Assembly: GCA_022818135.1 (NCBI GenBank)
Contig: JAFMSR010000018.1
Location: 19,334,595-19,398,594, forward strand
Length of the DNA: 64,000 nt
DNA from: Saxidomus purpurata
Taxonomy: Eukaryota; Mollusca; Bivalvia; Venerida; Veneridae
Reading direction: 5' to 3'
Below the pieces are notes generated by a model. That model saw only the letters and a program-made list of their open reading frames with translations, did not search any database and was not told the origin of the DNA. The position numbers were made by a program, and so were the translations under genes. Positions 10,906 through 22,190 of the stretch are shown here, piece by piece (the stretch's first letter is position 1; each line of letters opens with the position of its first letter).

Positions 10906-12339
10906 AAGTAGCTCTTATTTTACCAAGAAAGATGTCTTACCGTTGTAAATGATCTTTATTTGTACCAAACGCATTCCTTACTTTTCTTTTTAAATCGATG
11001 TACATGTTAGAAATATAGTGCAGTTATTTTTTCAATGCTATTGGAAAAATAAGAAAGGCTTTCTGGCGACTCTTTTTTTATACAGTACTGTATAGAAATG
11101 ATTTGAATACGAAAGAAAGACGTATGTCAACATTGTTTTAGAGTGAATAGAACATGGTTTTATCGTTATCTTATCAGTATATTTTACCTCATTAGTAAAA
11201 TTAATGTGATCCTGGGACTTTAAATGATGTTTGGCAGTCGTTCCAAGTACATTAAGGTAGCGCACAATTTTCCTTAGTGGATGAGGTGCATGCTTTATTA
11301 TTTTTAATTTCTTCTTTTCACAGCAAACTTTTTTTGTCCCTGTTGGGATGCCATAATGTTATAGTATACTTACACTAGGATTTTAGTACAGTCATCCTAG
11401 CTCAAAAATATGCTAAAGTGGGAATAAATTTGAACAGAAATGAAACATGTATTTTCAGTATCACCAACATCTGTAGTTTCAGAAACCACAAAGTTCCCAA
11501 AAGTTCCATTGGTGGAAATAGTTTATTTTCAAGGTCAAGGTCACGCCCTATAAATGTTAAATAGGTTTAAGTTCACCATTACTTATTGCATCTTTTGCAA
11601 TATTTTGGTATATTTTAATGGTTTTTGTATTATTTCTTTCAAACATTTTGATTAGCAATCTATTTTGAACATTTTACAGACATTTTTACACTTGGCCTCT
11701 AGTTGAAGGTCAAGGTCAAATGGTTGTTTTTAGTAACAAACACGTAATTTAACTTTGCATTGCATGGTCATTTGTTTATTTTCACTTTTCTCTTGTTTCT
11801 TCTTTTGTTTAATGAAAACTGACTACTTTTACATGCAAAACAATTAACAGTGATAAGAAATAGAAATACAAGCTGAATGAAAATATATAAACAGGTTAAT
11901 AGGATTTCTGCGAAGAACAAGTACAAGACTCCTACCTCCGGTTTTAAACTTCTTACTTTGTCATATAAAATGTCTGGCTCGATGCTAACGCCTTCAACCA
12001 AAAGGGTAAAGTTATCTCGAATCAGCAAACTAAACCACTTCCGTTATTATATTAGAGGCTAGTTATGATGTAACAGAAAACATACACAAAGGAAATCAAA
12101 GCACTGAAGGGACTTGTGTTGCTCGGGAATGCAGAATGATATGAATAATCGTTTTTCGAAAACCATAAAACTAATTTTGAAAACCTTCGTCATCAGATTT
12201 TATTCAAGTAAATCTATGGTATTTAAATCAAGGTTTACTGCCATTTTATGTTGAGGTATGGTAATGTCTACATATTTTTTGTTTTTGCAACAAATATATA
12301 CCAAAACAAGAAATTATCAGTGATCTCATTTTCATTCAC

Positions 12340-12790
12340 AAATTCTTCATTATAGAAGACAACCGTACTTGACAGATGCTCTCTTTATTAAAATTCACTA
12401 TTGAAGACTATGAAGGATATTAATGTATGTTGCCTGACATCAAATTACGGAAATTCCCACTTAAATCATAAAAAAACAAATTCCAAAAGATAGTGAAGAT
12501 AGGTAACAGTTGGTTAAGAACCAAACTTCTAGAAGTTCTGAATTGATATGTACGAACGAAATTAACATTTGCTGATGATAATTGAACTTAAAACATTAAA
12601 GTACAGCATTCCCATTTTAATCATAAAAATGCAAAGGAAATGCCCAAATTACTGGCCAAGAGAGATAAATTTTCATAAAAATAGATATAGTAATATAAAG
12701 CTATTAGTATTACTGAATAGAAAAACATGAAAGACATTAATACATGTTGGCAATAATCAATCGAAGTTTTAAATCCAGTAACAGATATTC
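12340..12790. repeat. Internal tandem repeats of the composite element, left part
   Basis: Diverged units of about 160-200 bp containing aaattcccacttaaa(t)cat and a later agttctgaatt. The same unit type resumes at 14560-14780 and 15240-16000, so the LINE between them appears to have been inserted into this array. Confidence 0.6.
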
Positions 12791-14520
12791 CTACTTTAAA
12801 AAGATGGGGAGTAAGTGGGACATATCTCAAGTAAATGCGCTGGTGTGTGGTGCCGAAAGACCACACACGCAACAGCTTTAGTTTTTCAAACATTTGTATG
12901 AGCATCAAGTCTGTTGTGTCCTGTTCTGAATACTGAATACCTTGTTCCCATTTGTCTAGTAGATGGTAGCCATTTTTCTGCCTCTACACTCTTGTAAGAA
13001 TCTTAGTCGCCATGAGCTTTAATATTTTCATAAGCGACTATGGAGTGACTGGTCGACTCTTATCCCTTGATTTGTCGATTGCTCTGCTAGTGTTTTTGTA
13101 TGCATCCATTTGAGTGACACTTTCTTCTTCTCGCTGAACATGTTATGGTCTTGGGCAGGGATTACAATTTGACATAAGCCAATGCTTTATGGACTGATAG
13201 AGCATCTGTTAGAAGGACTACTCCATGACAGTCCTTTTCTGACTCTTCAGCAGTTTTCGATGCTGTATGATGGCTTCTATTTCTGCTTTGTAGCTGTAAC
13301 AGTGCTTGCCTGCTTGTATGCTAACTATCTCTGACCCACCAGTTGTGTACATTGTGAAAATACCAGCACCGCCATCTTGTATAGCAGCTGTAGCAGTCTG
13401 AGTACATATGCGTCTATCTATCTGATGGATAATCTTCTGAGAACATGGCTTGTGCTATGGATCTCTTGATATTTTCATCTTCCACAAGTTGGAACCCAGT
13501 ACTGTAGTGCAGATACTAATGTTTGACATGTTGTACCTCTGTGGCTCCGGCAGATCCCACTGATCAAAAGTTGTCGGTGACCCAAGATAGGCAGCATTTG
13601 CTTTTGTCAGCTTCTTGGATTCATGGACACAGTTCTGTCTTTTCAGACGATGGGGCCTAAAGCTTTGTTTTCATGGGGTGATCTGGCAAGAACTGGTACT
13701 TGCTGCCTTGCATTTGCGCTTTCGCATCCCTTCTCTTACCAATAAGTAGAATGGCAGTGACTTCCTCTATTGCCTTAAAATTGTCAAGTAATTATTCTTA
13801 AAGCCTTGTTTTGGATCTTATCCGGCACTTGTTGATTTGTATTTGTGTCCATCGTCTTAGCTGTAGAGCTGTATTTAAGGTGGGCCTCACTGTTCCCAAG
13901 TATACTGTATTCAGTATCTTCTCATTCCCTCACTTAGTTAGTGTCAACTAACTTACGTATTATCGCTAGCTTTATTGTCTCCTGTGTTTACATGTACGCA
14001 CCAGTCTTCTGTCTATGTTGAAAGCATGTCCGCAGGTTGCTGCATCCTAAATATAGCAGTTGATGCATCGAAACACAATGTAGTCTGCATAGAAGAAGCT
14101 TTAAATCCTCTTGGAAGCTTTTTTGAAAAAAAGAAAGAGGGTGGGTGACAATACATTTCATTGAGGGCCACTGTGTGGTTGTAAGAATTTACGACTTTGT
14201 ATCCCATCAACACAGACTCTAGCCCTTGGATTGAAAATATAGGACTTGTTCTATTTGTACAGTGTGCCCCTGATTCATTCCATTCCGTAGTAGCTTCACA
14301 AGGAGACAGTTAGTCCAGACTTTATCGAATGCTCTTTGGAGATCAATCCAACTAAAAAGTGTTACTTCTTTTTCTTCGATTGCATCTTCGACCTCCTGGG
14401 CAAGGTATGTAGTCTGGTTTTCTGTTGAATCCAGCTTGTTTTATTGTTTGCTTGAGCTAGAATTTGGTTGATGTCCACGTGCATGTACCATTTCATTCCC
14501 TGATTCAGTGTTTGCACAAT
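12790..14520 (-). mobile_element. Dead non-LTR retrotransposon with RT and RNase H (I-group-like)
   Basis: Read on the minus strand, about 14380-14290 gives WIDLQRAFDKVWTNCLLVKL, a classic reverse transcriptase block. About 14200-14080 gives fragments of the VLSPTLFL block and FYADYIVF, a changed YADD catalytic box. About 13390-13180 gives AGKHCYSYKAEIEAI and LLTDALSV, typical of a retroelement RNase H. About 12930-12790 gives a DTTDL/EKLKLLRV tail with a CGTTHQ-like region. Many stops and frameshifts interrupt it, so it is inactive. RNase H after RT suggests the I group of LINEs (family inference). It is nested in the composite element. Confidence 0.75.
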
Positions 14521-14794
14521 CATCTAGAATTCGGCTGATAGTAATACTAAATATGAGACTATGTGACAAATAAATATATGCTGACAAAAAATAAAACTTG
14601 AATAATCTGTTTAAGTAATTACTACTTTAAACATCAAAAAACAAGAAAATGACCCAAAAGTTGGTCAAACTGATACATTTCCACCCATTTTAACAAAAAT
14701 CAAGGTGCTAGTAGAATAGAAAAAAATATGAAGGATATAAATGTTGACAATAATCAAATTTAAACTAGATAGGTGTTCAGTAGAACACTTAATT

Positions 14795-15230
14795 GTGTCG
14801 CCCTTCCTCTTACACTTTGTCATAATAACCAATAATTTCGTGACAAAATCGAAGTACAAAAAGGGGCATAACTCTGTCAAATATGACCTTGACCTACAAA
14901 ATATGGCGGCATCATGTCCCTTTTGTCATAAGCTATACAATTTGAAAGTTTGATGAAGAAATCTTAAGACTGGCAAAATTATAGCCAACGTTAGGTTCTC
15001 ATGACAAAATCTAAGTACAAAATGAGCATGACTCTGTCAAAAATTACCTTGACCTAAAAAATTGGACGGCATCACGAGACTTTTTTCATAAGCAATATAA
15101 TTTGAAAGTTTGATGAAGAAAACTTAAGAAATGGCAAGGTTATAGCCAACATTATGTTTTTCTGACGGACTGGTCCAACTGACAGACAAAGCGATCCCTG
15201 TGTATCGCATTTTCTCCGAAAGGGCGACAC
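14795..15230. mobile_element. Nested MITE with 11-bp TIR
   Basis: The ends are perfect inverted repeats, gtgtcgccctt at 14795-14805 and aagggcgacac at 15220-15230. The interior holds two diverged direct units of about 170 bp (gacaaaatc, aagtacaaaa, tctgtcaaa, accttgacct, aatttgaaagtttgatgaag). No coding capacity is present, and no clear target duplication was found. Confidence 0.7.
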
Positions 15231-15239
15231 GTAAAGGAA

Positions 15240-16000
15240 ATACAGAAAATGTGATTTAAAACATAAAAAATACATGAAAATTACCCAAAATAGTTTGTGA
15301 TTATGGACAAAATTCGCTCAGATATTTAATTCATAGATACAGTAGATTTAAATAAAACTAGGAATAACATAAAAAAGAATGATCAAAATAAAGAAATACA
15401 ACTTCAGAGATACCACTTAGAACATCAAAAATGGATGAAAATGCCCCAAAAATTGAATGAATATAGATATTTTCAACCACGTATGTTTTAGTTCTAATAT
15501 TAAGTAGTTTTGAATGTAAAAAACAAAACAGCATAAATATGAATTGACAATCGTCAAAAAAAGAATTTGAATTACGGAAATGTCCACTTAAAACGGCAAA
15601 AAAGCACGAAACTACCCCAAAAAGTTGTCGCATTTGGAAAATATTCACCCAAAAAGTTTTTATTGAATAGTTATAGTAGCTCCCAATCGAAAAATAAAAA
15701 TAACACAAATATTTGTTGACATTAATCAAAATAAAACATTAAACTACAAAAATTCCCACTTAAAACAGCAAAAAAGCATGAAAATGCCCCAAAAAGTAAG
15801 TGAATATGGACAATTTCCACCCATTTTTTTTCATTACATAGTTACAGTAGTTCTGAATTAAAAATTGAAAACAACATAAATATTTGTTGAAAATAATCAA
15901 AATAAGAAATATAATTACAGAAATTCCCATCTAAAACATCAAAAAAACATGAAAATACCCAAAAATAACATTTCCACCACACATATCAATGGGAACTTTT
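15240..16000. repeat. Internal tandem repeats of the composite element, right part
   Basis: Four to five diverged units of about 165 bp with the core aaaacatcaaaaaagcatga, ccccaaaaag, tggacaatttccaccca and aacaacataaatatttg. The units match those left of the LINE insertion. Confidence 0.75.
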
Positions 16001-16644
16001 CTTTATGTTAAAAGGTAGTCCATTTGCAAAGTCATGGTGAAGGATTCATTTCTGTTCAAATTTTTTCCCGGTCCAACCCCAGAATGACTGTACTATTTCA
16101 TGTTAAGAATAATTCAAATTAGAGAATTATAATGAAGATCGAACGGATACATTTCGACATATCATCTTGCTCGTTGACGAACAAAGACATTCTGGCAGAA
16201 TCAATGAAAGCATAGTATCAAATACATACTTTGAAAACTATTTGTAAAACACGAGGGGTGTCTTGCAGTAAATCTCAGAATTTTTATTTCTTTTAAATGG
16301 CTTGGTAAACAAACATTTTGACAACAAGAGTTGACAATGGTGTAAACTATGTTTTAGGTCCTTAATTCACACAACGAGCAAGGCAATGTTACAAAATGTA
16401 TCCGTTCTTCTAAATAATGCACTAATTTATATTTTTCTTTACATGAAATATTAGTGTAAGTATACTACAATATTAGGGCATACCAACCAAGTGAAACACA
16501 TTTTATATTAAAGGAAAAAATGAAAAATAAAAAACATGCACCCCACCCACTAAGGAAACTAGTGCACTACCTTATTGCAGTGGTTTCTATTGTGAAAAAT
16601 CGGTGAAACGAGGAAGCTGTCCAAATACGAGTTAATTTAGAAAT

Positions 16645-17640
16645 ATGGCAACTCTTAACTGTGTTTTTGGATTGTTATTTAATTTTTGATTGCGTTTTCT
16701 CAGAGCGTTTATGTTTCTCCAACAATAACCGAAGTTTTGGAGAATGAAAATGTTCATAATACTTGTGAACATTATGGAAATGTGTTAGAACTATATCACA
16801 TGGTATAAATATTCAGGATTTCTATTTGAAAAGGTTTACGTGATACTAATAAAAGATGTACATGTTATTCTACACATGTCATAGCCGGGAAACAGTTGTT
16901 GTGGAGATTTTGTTCACGCCAACTTCTACGCGTTTTATGGTCAATTCAACAGGTGCATGTTTCTATAAACATTATCAGCTATACGGTGTCGAAGCTCTGG
17001 TAAGCTCACACCAGACGTATATTGGGAAGACCCAAATGGTTATAAAATTGGCATTGAAACGTTATAATTTGTAAAATAGAAACTTTAGATGACGGGACAT
17101 ACACTTGTTGGACAAAAAAACCCCACAATGATACCATCCTCCGGCGAAAGTGTGACAGGACGGAATTATTCGAGTATTAAACTTAACGTATTATTTCCTC
17201 CTAACGTAGGTTTGATAAAAAAAGAATGTTGAAGGGTCGCCGCTATTAGTGTCATGCCTGTACACGCCCGAAAATCCGTCAGCTACAGTTGTCAAATGGA
17301 CCAAAAAAAGAGATAAAGAGGTATGGAATGAAAAAGAACTCAGTATAGCTAACACAACTGATGCCACGAAATACACGTGCACAGTCAAACATGTTACGAA
17401 ACAAACATATGAACCTATAGTATGTGGAAGTAGCTTGCTTAATTGCTTCCTTAGCATATGGTACAAATCTACCATTAGTTCCATATTTGTGAAAGGGTTT
17501 GAAAAGCAAAGTAGGGTTACCGTGAATGAGGCTGCAGACGTATTATTTCACTGTGCTGTGGACAGTAAACTAGCGTCAAACATCGAACTCTTTTCTCTTT
17601 CACAAACAATAGTTATAATTTTTTCAGTGGCGGAAATAGG
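16645..17640 (+). pseudogene. Scrambled Ig receptor pseudogene
   Basis: From the ATG at 16645 the sequence reads MATLNCVFGLLF and then hits a stop, in a region parallel to the signal peptide of the intact receptors. Later it gives EVLENEN, WYKYSGF and, abruptly at about 16880-16930, a stretch matching the third-Ig/FN3 junction of the copy at 18641 (cacatgtcatagccgggaaa and gttgttgtggagattttgtt). From about 17230, SCLYTPENPSATVVKWTKK and ATKYTCTVKH form a diverged Ig domain, followed by VTVNEAADVLFHCAVDSK at about 17515. Frameshifts, stops and a large internal deletion make it non-functional. The 60 bp before the ATG resemble the intact genes' upstream region; a transposon end sits immediately before that. 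Confidence 0.75.
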
Positions 17641-18640
17641 ATGATACATCGTCACCGTTGACAAATGATTCTTCAAATGTTATAATTACCACTGTGATAC
17701 AAACATATTCAGTGGATATCGGATGACAAGGACTTGCATCACCAAAGTTGGTAAGACGGTTCATATAACCAGCGGATAATCATGATAGTGTCCTTGTAGG
17801 TAACGAAATAGGACTCTGACAAATGTTTTAAGCAAATTTCGTAATCAAACGCATTTCCGATGTTATGTCGCTTCTGATTAGTTTGCACGTCGCACATATT
17901 GTCTAGAAGTTGAGGTAAATTTAATTATTGCATTTTAGCATCGAGTGTGTGAAAATAAGGCTTCGATATAAGTGGTCGCATTTGACTTGCGAAATTAGAA
18001 GTAACCTGATCAACAGATTTGCTACAGGAAAGGTCTGAGCAAATAGTAACACAATGATAATGCGCATCTGTTACTTATCAAGGATCTGGTCATGTTCAAA
18101 ACTGTAATAGGCTTCTGACATATTATATGTTTAAGGCAGTGCGTTTCTAGTTTTGACAATTGGGTAAGCTTTAAGGCCTGGTCTTTTTAGTATGTGTCGG
18201 TGCTGGTATTTTGCAACAGCGTGCGTTTATCTGATGTTCAAATCACAATATTGTTTATTTTTAACTCGTTATTTTGCAATTGTGAGGAGACGGGAAAAAA
18301 TATTAAAAGACGAAACTTTTCGGACAAACAAATAATCGTGCTGAACTGTTCTGGGGGTGAATAAATCAAAATAAAATAAACAGCATTATTATTAAAACAT
18401 ATTAAATGTCACAATCTGGACGATTTTTATCTGAAATGTCAATCAGACGTGAAACTCGTACTGTGTGACGTCAGATCTTTAATACCGGGATAAATTTGAC
18501 TTACGTTATTTTATCTTTACACAGTTACTGGCTGACTGAAGATCTTTATATAAAAACCGAATTACATCGATGCGGTGATATATTTGTAACATGGTTAAAA
18601 TCAGGAAGTTGTACAATTTTTAGTAAATTTAATTAGAAGT
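17641..18640 (+). promoter_or_regulatory. Upstream region of the intact receptor (co-duplicated)
   Basis: From about 18010 (gatttgctacaggaaagg) to the ATG this region is repeated before the truncated copy (38398-39052) and before the third receptor (about 39560-40224). An outer piece, 17775-17872, recurs at 36912-37010. It has no gene of its own. Conservation here mainly reflects recent duplication. Confidence 0.7.
18547..18555 (+). promoter_or_regulatory. TATA box of receptor gene 18641
   Basis: The sequence tatataaaa lies 86 bp before the ATG, in a position equivalent to tataaaa in the two other copies of this promoter. Confidence 0.55.
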
Positions 18641-20284
18641 ATGGCAGTTCTAAGTTGTATTGTTGGAATGTTATTTTACATTTTACCTGTGTATTCCCAG
18701 AATGTTTTTCTTTCTCCATACATAGCTCAAGTTTTAGAAAATGGAACTGTTAATCTAACATGCAAATATAAAATTCAGCGTTATAAAACTATCAAATGGT
18801 ATAAATATTCAGGACTTGGTATAAAAGAGGAAGCTAAAGTGTATAAGAAAAATTGTGACATTACAATATCAGCTGGTGATACAAACTACACCTTCAGTTG
18901 CGGAAAAGACTGGATGTCTATAAAAATGAATAATATAAGAAGGGAACAGCATAATGAAACATGGACATGTTCTGCTGATGGCAGAAGATACAGTAATAAT
19001 TCTACTCTGTTTGTTATGGTACCAACAATATCAGTTAATATCACAACACCTCAAGTGGACATGCGAACAGTTCGGGAAAATGAAACCGTAGCGTTTGTTT
19101 GCGAGTCATCGCCAGGAAGACCAGTAGTCAACATTACCTGGTTTAAAACTAATAAATTAGTCGAGGAAAATGTTACACAGTATACTACAGCAACAGAAGA
19201 TAATCTTTCCAAATTAGTAAGTGTATTAAGCTTTTCTCCTTCAAGATCTGACAATAATGCTACACTTTACTGTAATGGAAGTAATACTGGTGGAAAAACG
19301 CCCGAAATATCATCGCGTAAAATTCAGTTGAATGTTCAGTACCCTCCTGAAACTGGTCCGAAAATCATCGGCCAAATTAATGGTAGCACGTATACAATTA
19401 CTGAACCTAGTCAAGGAACTTTATCATGCTTTATATCCGGAGGCAACCCAATTGCGTTATTAATATGGTCATGTTACAACAGTGGGATCGACATGAGTTC
19501 TGGTGATCAAATTATAAAGAACGTTACGTGGACTGCTTTACGAGGCATGGATAGAAAATGCACCTGTACTTCAACACATGTTATAGCCGAGAAGCAGTCC
19601 GTCCACGTTGTTGTGGAGACTTTGTTTCTACCAACTGCTCGGCTAGTTATATATGGTATGTCGACGGATTCTGAAATCACTGTACATTGGAGACCGGGTT
19701 TCAATGGGGGTTTACCACAGATGTTTATTTTGAGATACAGAAAGGTTGGGAACAATAATCGGGTTAATGTATCTATAGAAGATACAGGAGCGAAAGAAAT
19801 GAATTACACTTTGACAAATTTAGCTCCCGGGACTGACTATCAGATAAACATTTATGCTGTGAACGCCTTCGGAAGTTCGAAAGATTCAGATGATATTTTA
19901 GTAGGTACTAAAACTTTAAGGGAGAAAGATGTCCCAAGTAAAGTTGCTCTAATTGGTGGTTCAGTAGCGGGGATAACCGCTTGCGTTGCTTTAGCTATTG
20001 CGGGGCTTGTAATTAAAAGAAGGTACAACATATGTGGCAATATAGAAAAAAAATCACCGGAAGTGAGAAAGGATGATGGGCAAACTTACAACACTCTTCA
20101 ACAGCCTCCAGCTTACGTGAATACAGCGGCGGAGTATGACTCATTGCAAATGGGAACAAGACTTCAAGATAACGGGGCATCCGGAATGGTTAACTCTTTA
20201 GTCAGTGCTGAAACTGTTGAACAACCTTATGTAAACATTGACAGTGTAAAAGAACCAGACGATTCAAAGGTGTATGCGAATTAA
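18641..20284 (+). CDS. Ig(3)-FN3 transmembrane receptor with tyrosine-rich tail
   Basis: An uninterrupted frame of 547 codons encodes a type I membrane receptor. Residues 1-20 form a signal peptide (MAVLSCIVGMLFYILPVYSQ). Ig1 is about 22-128 (Cys41, Cys110, and an extra pair Cys72/Cys87). Ig2 is about 131-232 (Cys154, NITWFK, Cys211). Ig3 is about 236-325 (Cys263, Cys307 or 309). FN3 is about 329-423 (ITVHW, PGTDYQINIYAVNAFG). The membrane helix is about 436-458 and the tail 459-547. The tail holds YNTL (483), YVNT (492), YDSL (499), YVNI (530) and YAN at the end: YxxL and Grb2-SH2-type YVN motifs, suggesting phosphotyrosine signalling (inference). The ligand is unknown; adhesion or immune recognition are possible. 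There is no intron in the coding region. Confidence 0.92.
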   Translation: MAVLSCIVGMLFYILPVYSQNVFLSPYIAQVLENGTVNLTCKYKIQRYKTIKWYKYSGLGIKEEAKVYKKNCDITISAGDTNYTFSCGKDWMSIKMNNIRREQHNETWTCSADGRRYSNNSTLFVMVPTISVNITTPQVDMRTVRENETVAFVCESSPGRPVVNITWFKTNKLVEENVTQYTTATEDNLSKLVSVLSFSPSRSDNNATLYCNGSNTGGKTPEISSRKIQLNVQYPPETGPKIIGQINGSTYTITEPSQGTLSCFISGGNPIALLIWSCYNSGIDMSSGDQIIKNVTWTALRGMDRKCTCTSTHVIAEKQSVHVVVETLFLPTARLVIYGMSTDSEITVHWRPGFNGGLPQMFILRYRKVGNNNRVNVSIEDTGAKEMNYTLTNLAPGTDYQINIYAVNAFGSSKDSDDILVGTKTLREKDVPSKVALIGGSVAGITACVALAIAGLVIKRRYNICGNIEKKSPEVRKDDGQTYNTLQQPPAYVNTAAEYDSLQMGTRLQDNGASGMVNSLVSAETVEQPYVNIDSVKEPDDSKVYAN

Positions 20285-21067
20285 CACCCAAAATAATGTT
20301 GGAACCATTAACTGTTACCATGCTGGAGGCACATCCGTAAAGTCTGATCATGATCTGCAATGTCCATTATTCATTTAGTCAATTTTCAGTAAAAACCAAT
20401 ATATACAAACAATTGTACTTTCCAAATTGAAAGTTGGACAAGTCCATTTTAGAAATTCAGTATTGTTAGACGTCTGAGGAAATCCATACAGTTTCATTAG
20501 AAAACAGCTGCATCTGCACTTTAGAGTGGGTATACCTTTGGTGTGAAACGTAATAAACTCAATATGATCATCATAAACTCTTGGGTTGTTATAAGCAGTC
20601 ACTCGAAATGGTTTTGGTATTATGATATTGACAAATCTCATAAATGAAGACTTCTTGAACATGAAATGTTATGACCTTAATATGCTTCATTTTTGGCCTG
20701 GGGACTGAAAGTCCCCAAGGCCTAAGTTAGTATACCACATTTCAAACCCTGCAAGAATTTTAGCCGTGCTATGTGCGAATAACAACTGTAAACATGCGCT
20801 ATGCGAAAGTAGTGCAAGACAGACCAGATCAATCTTCTGTTTGAATGCCGCATATGATAAGAACATGTTACAAATAAAAATAGTACATAAAACTTCAAAC
20901 GACTGCAGGAAGGTATATAGCTTACGGGCTGCATTACACATTTTTTTCTGTTTTAGAAATTAATGCGCTGTTAGCTGATTACGGAAGATAATCATATGCA
21001 TATCACGGAAAAGTACGGATATTTACGGAAATTTACGAAAACGTACGAAGCTCGATATAAGAGTTTG
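20285..21067 (+). other. 3' region of receptor gene, dispersed repeats
   Basis: This is probably 3' UTR followed by spacer. The first 370 bp or so match the region after the third receptor (41884-42275). It contains the agtctgatcatgatctgc repeat (about 20340) and, at 20695-20722, a small hairpin (ggggact and agtcccc around a gaa loop, flanked by ggcc). No other gene was seen. Confidence 0.55.
20552..20557 (+). terminator. Candidate polyadenylation signal
   Basis: AATAAA about 270 bp after the stop codon of the 18641 receptor, kept at the equivalent place after the 40225 receptor. Transcript ends are needed to confirm it. Confidence 0.3.
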
Positions 21068-22190
21068 TAGTTTGATTTTCAAATTTCCGATGTTATTTCA
21101 TTGACAACTTTGTTATTTACGAACGTATTACATATATATTTACCTAAAAATAAATGTCTCTAAAAAAAGATATAATTTACGTACATTCCCGAGAAGGAAC
21201 TAACGTGATCAAATTCACCCGCCATTTATCGAGGACGCTGCATGTCGAGACCCAGTGAACGATTTCACAAGGTAACCTACAAGGTAACCCAGAATCATTT
21301 TTGGTTTTCTCTGTTATACACATTGTACAGTACTGTATTTATATTTCATTGCTGGTATTGCTTTGTTTATTTCTGTTTCAAGGTCTTGTCATTGGTACAC
21401 AATAATTTTCGATCCACATCATCAGATCATATCGCTTGAAGTTGTACAAAGCGCAGATCGAATTATTTGTACTGGCTTAAACATTTTATAATGTTGAATA
21501 TGTGATTATTTTTCATTTAACGTACATTTCATAATAAAACAAACTTCCCTGTCACCCATATATTTGTGAATCATTCATTCTGTGTCATATATTGAATTTC
21601 GTCCTCTACACATTTCGACCCGCGCTTTAGGTAAGATTCAACGCAGAACACGTAGGTGAAAAGTTGTTTTTCGGGGAGTTAACCTATAGCCCCCAGGCCT
21701 TCAGCGCTCACAGCGCTTTGATTAACTACCTGGTTACTAAGTACATTTTTTGATTTTTTTATGAACTAGTCCGAGGCACTAAAATGCTGTTGAAGTATAA
21801 AATGATGTTTAAATATGAAGCCAATGACAAATAATTCACAGTGGTTTTATGGCTATATAATAGTATATATTGGAAAGTGTTTACAAACTAAAACTAAATT
21901 ACACAATAAAATTGGCATCACAGTTTTAGAGAACAAAAATTTAAAGCATTGTGCATATAAAAACTGTACCACCCATTGGGGCCTCATATTTTAGGAGATC
22001 TTTTTCATGAATTCTTAAGTTTCTATAACGAATATTTAAGAAAATTGCTACACCCCTTTATGAGCATTTCTAAATAAATCCATTTTTCAAAATTTTCCTT
22101 TGTTCGAGTATTTGTTCCTAACACAATTGAATTTTCAGAAAAAAAGAGCATTTTGAAATTTACCACCATATAGAATTTGGTGATTCATGT

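Larger units (their letters stand above)
11254..16573. mobile_element. Composite 5.3-kb element with terminal inverted repeats
   Basis: The left end reads aaggtagcgcacaattttcc (11254 on) and the right end is its inverted, diverged partner (tttccttagtggg and gtgcactacctt read on the appropriate strands). Similarity continues inward for about 200 bp or more: agtatacttacactag, gtacagtcat and aatttgaacagaaatga on the left all have reverse partners at 16000-16470. Flanking bases ATT at 11251-11253 and 16574-16576 fit a 3-bp target duplication. No transposase frame was found, so the element looks non-autonomous. Its interior holds tandem repeats, a dead LINE and a nested MITE. Its right end lies about 70 bp before the start of a receptor pseudogene. 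Confidence 0.7.
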
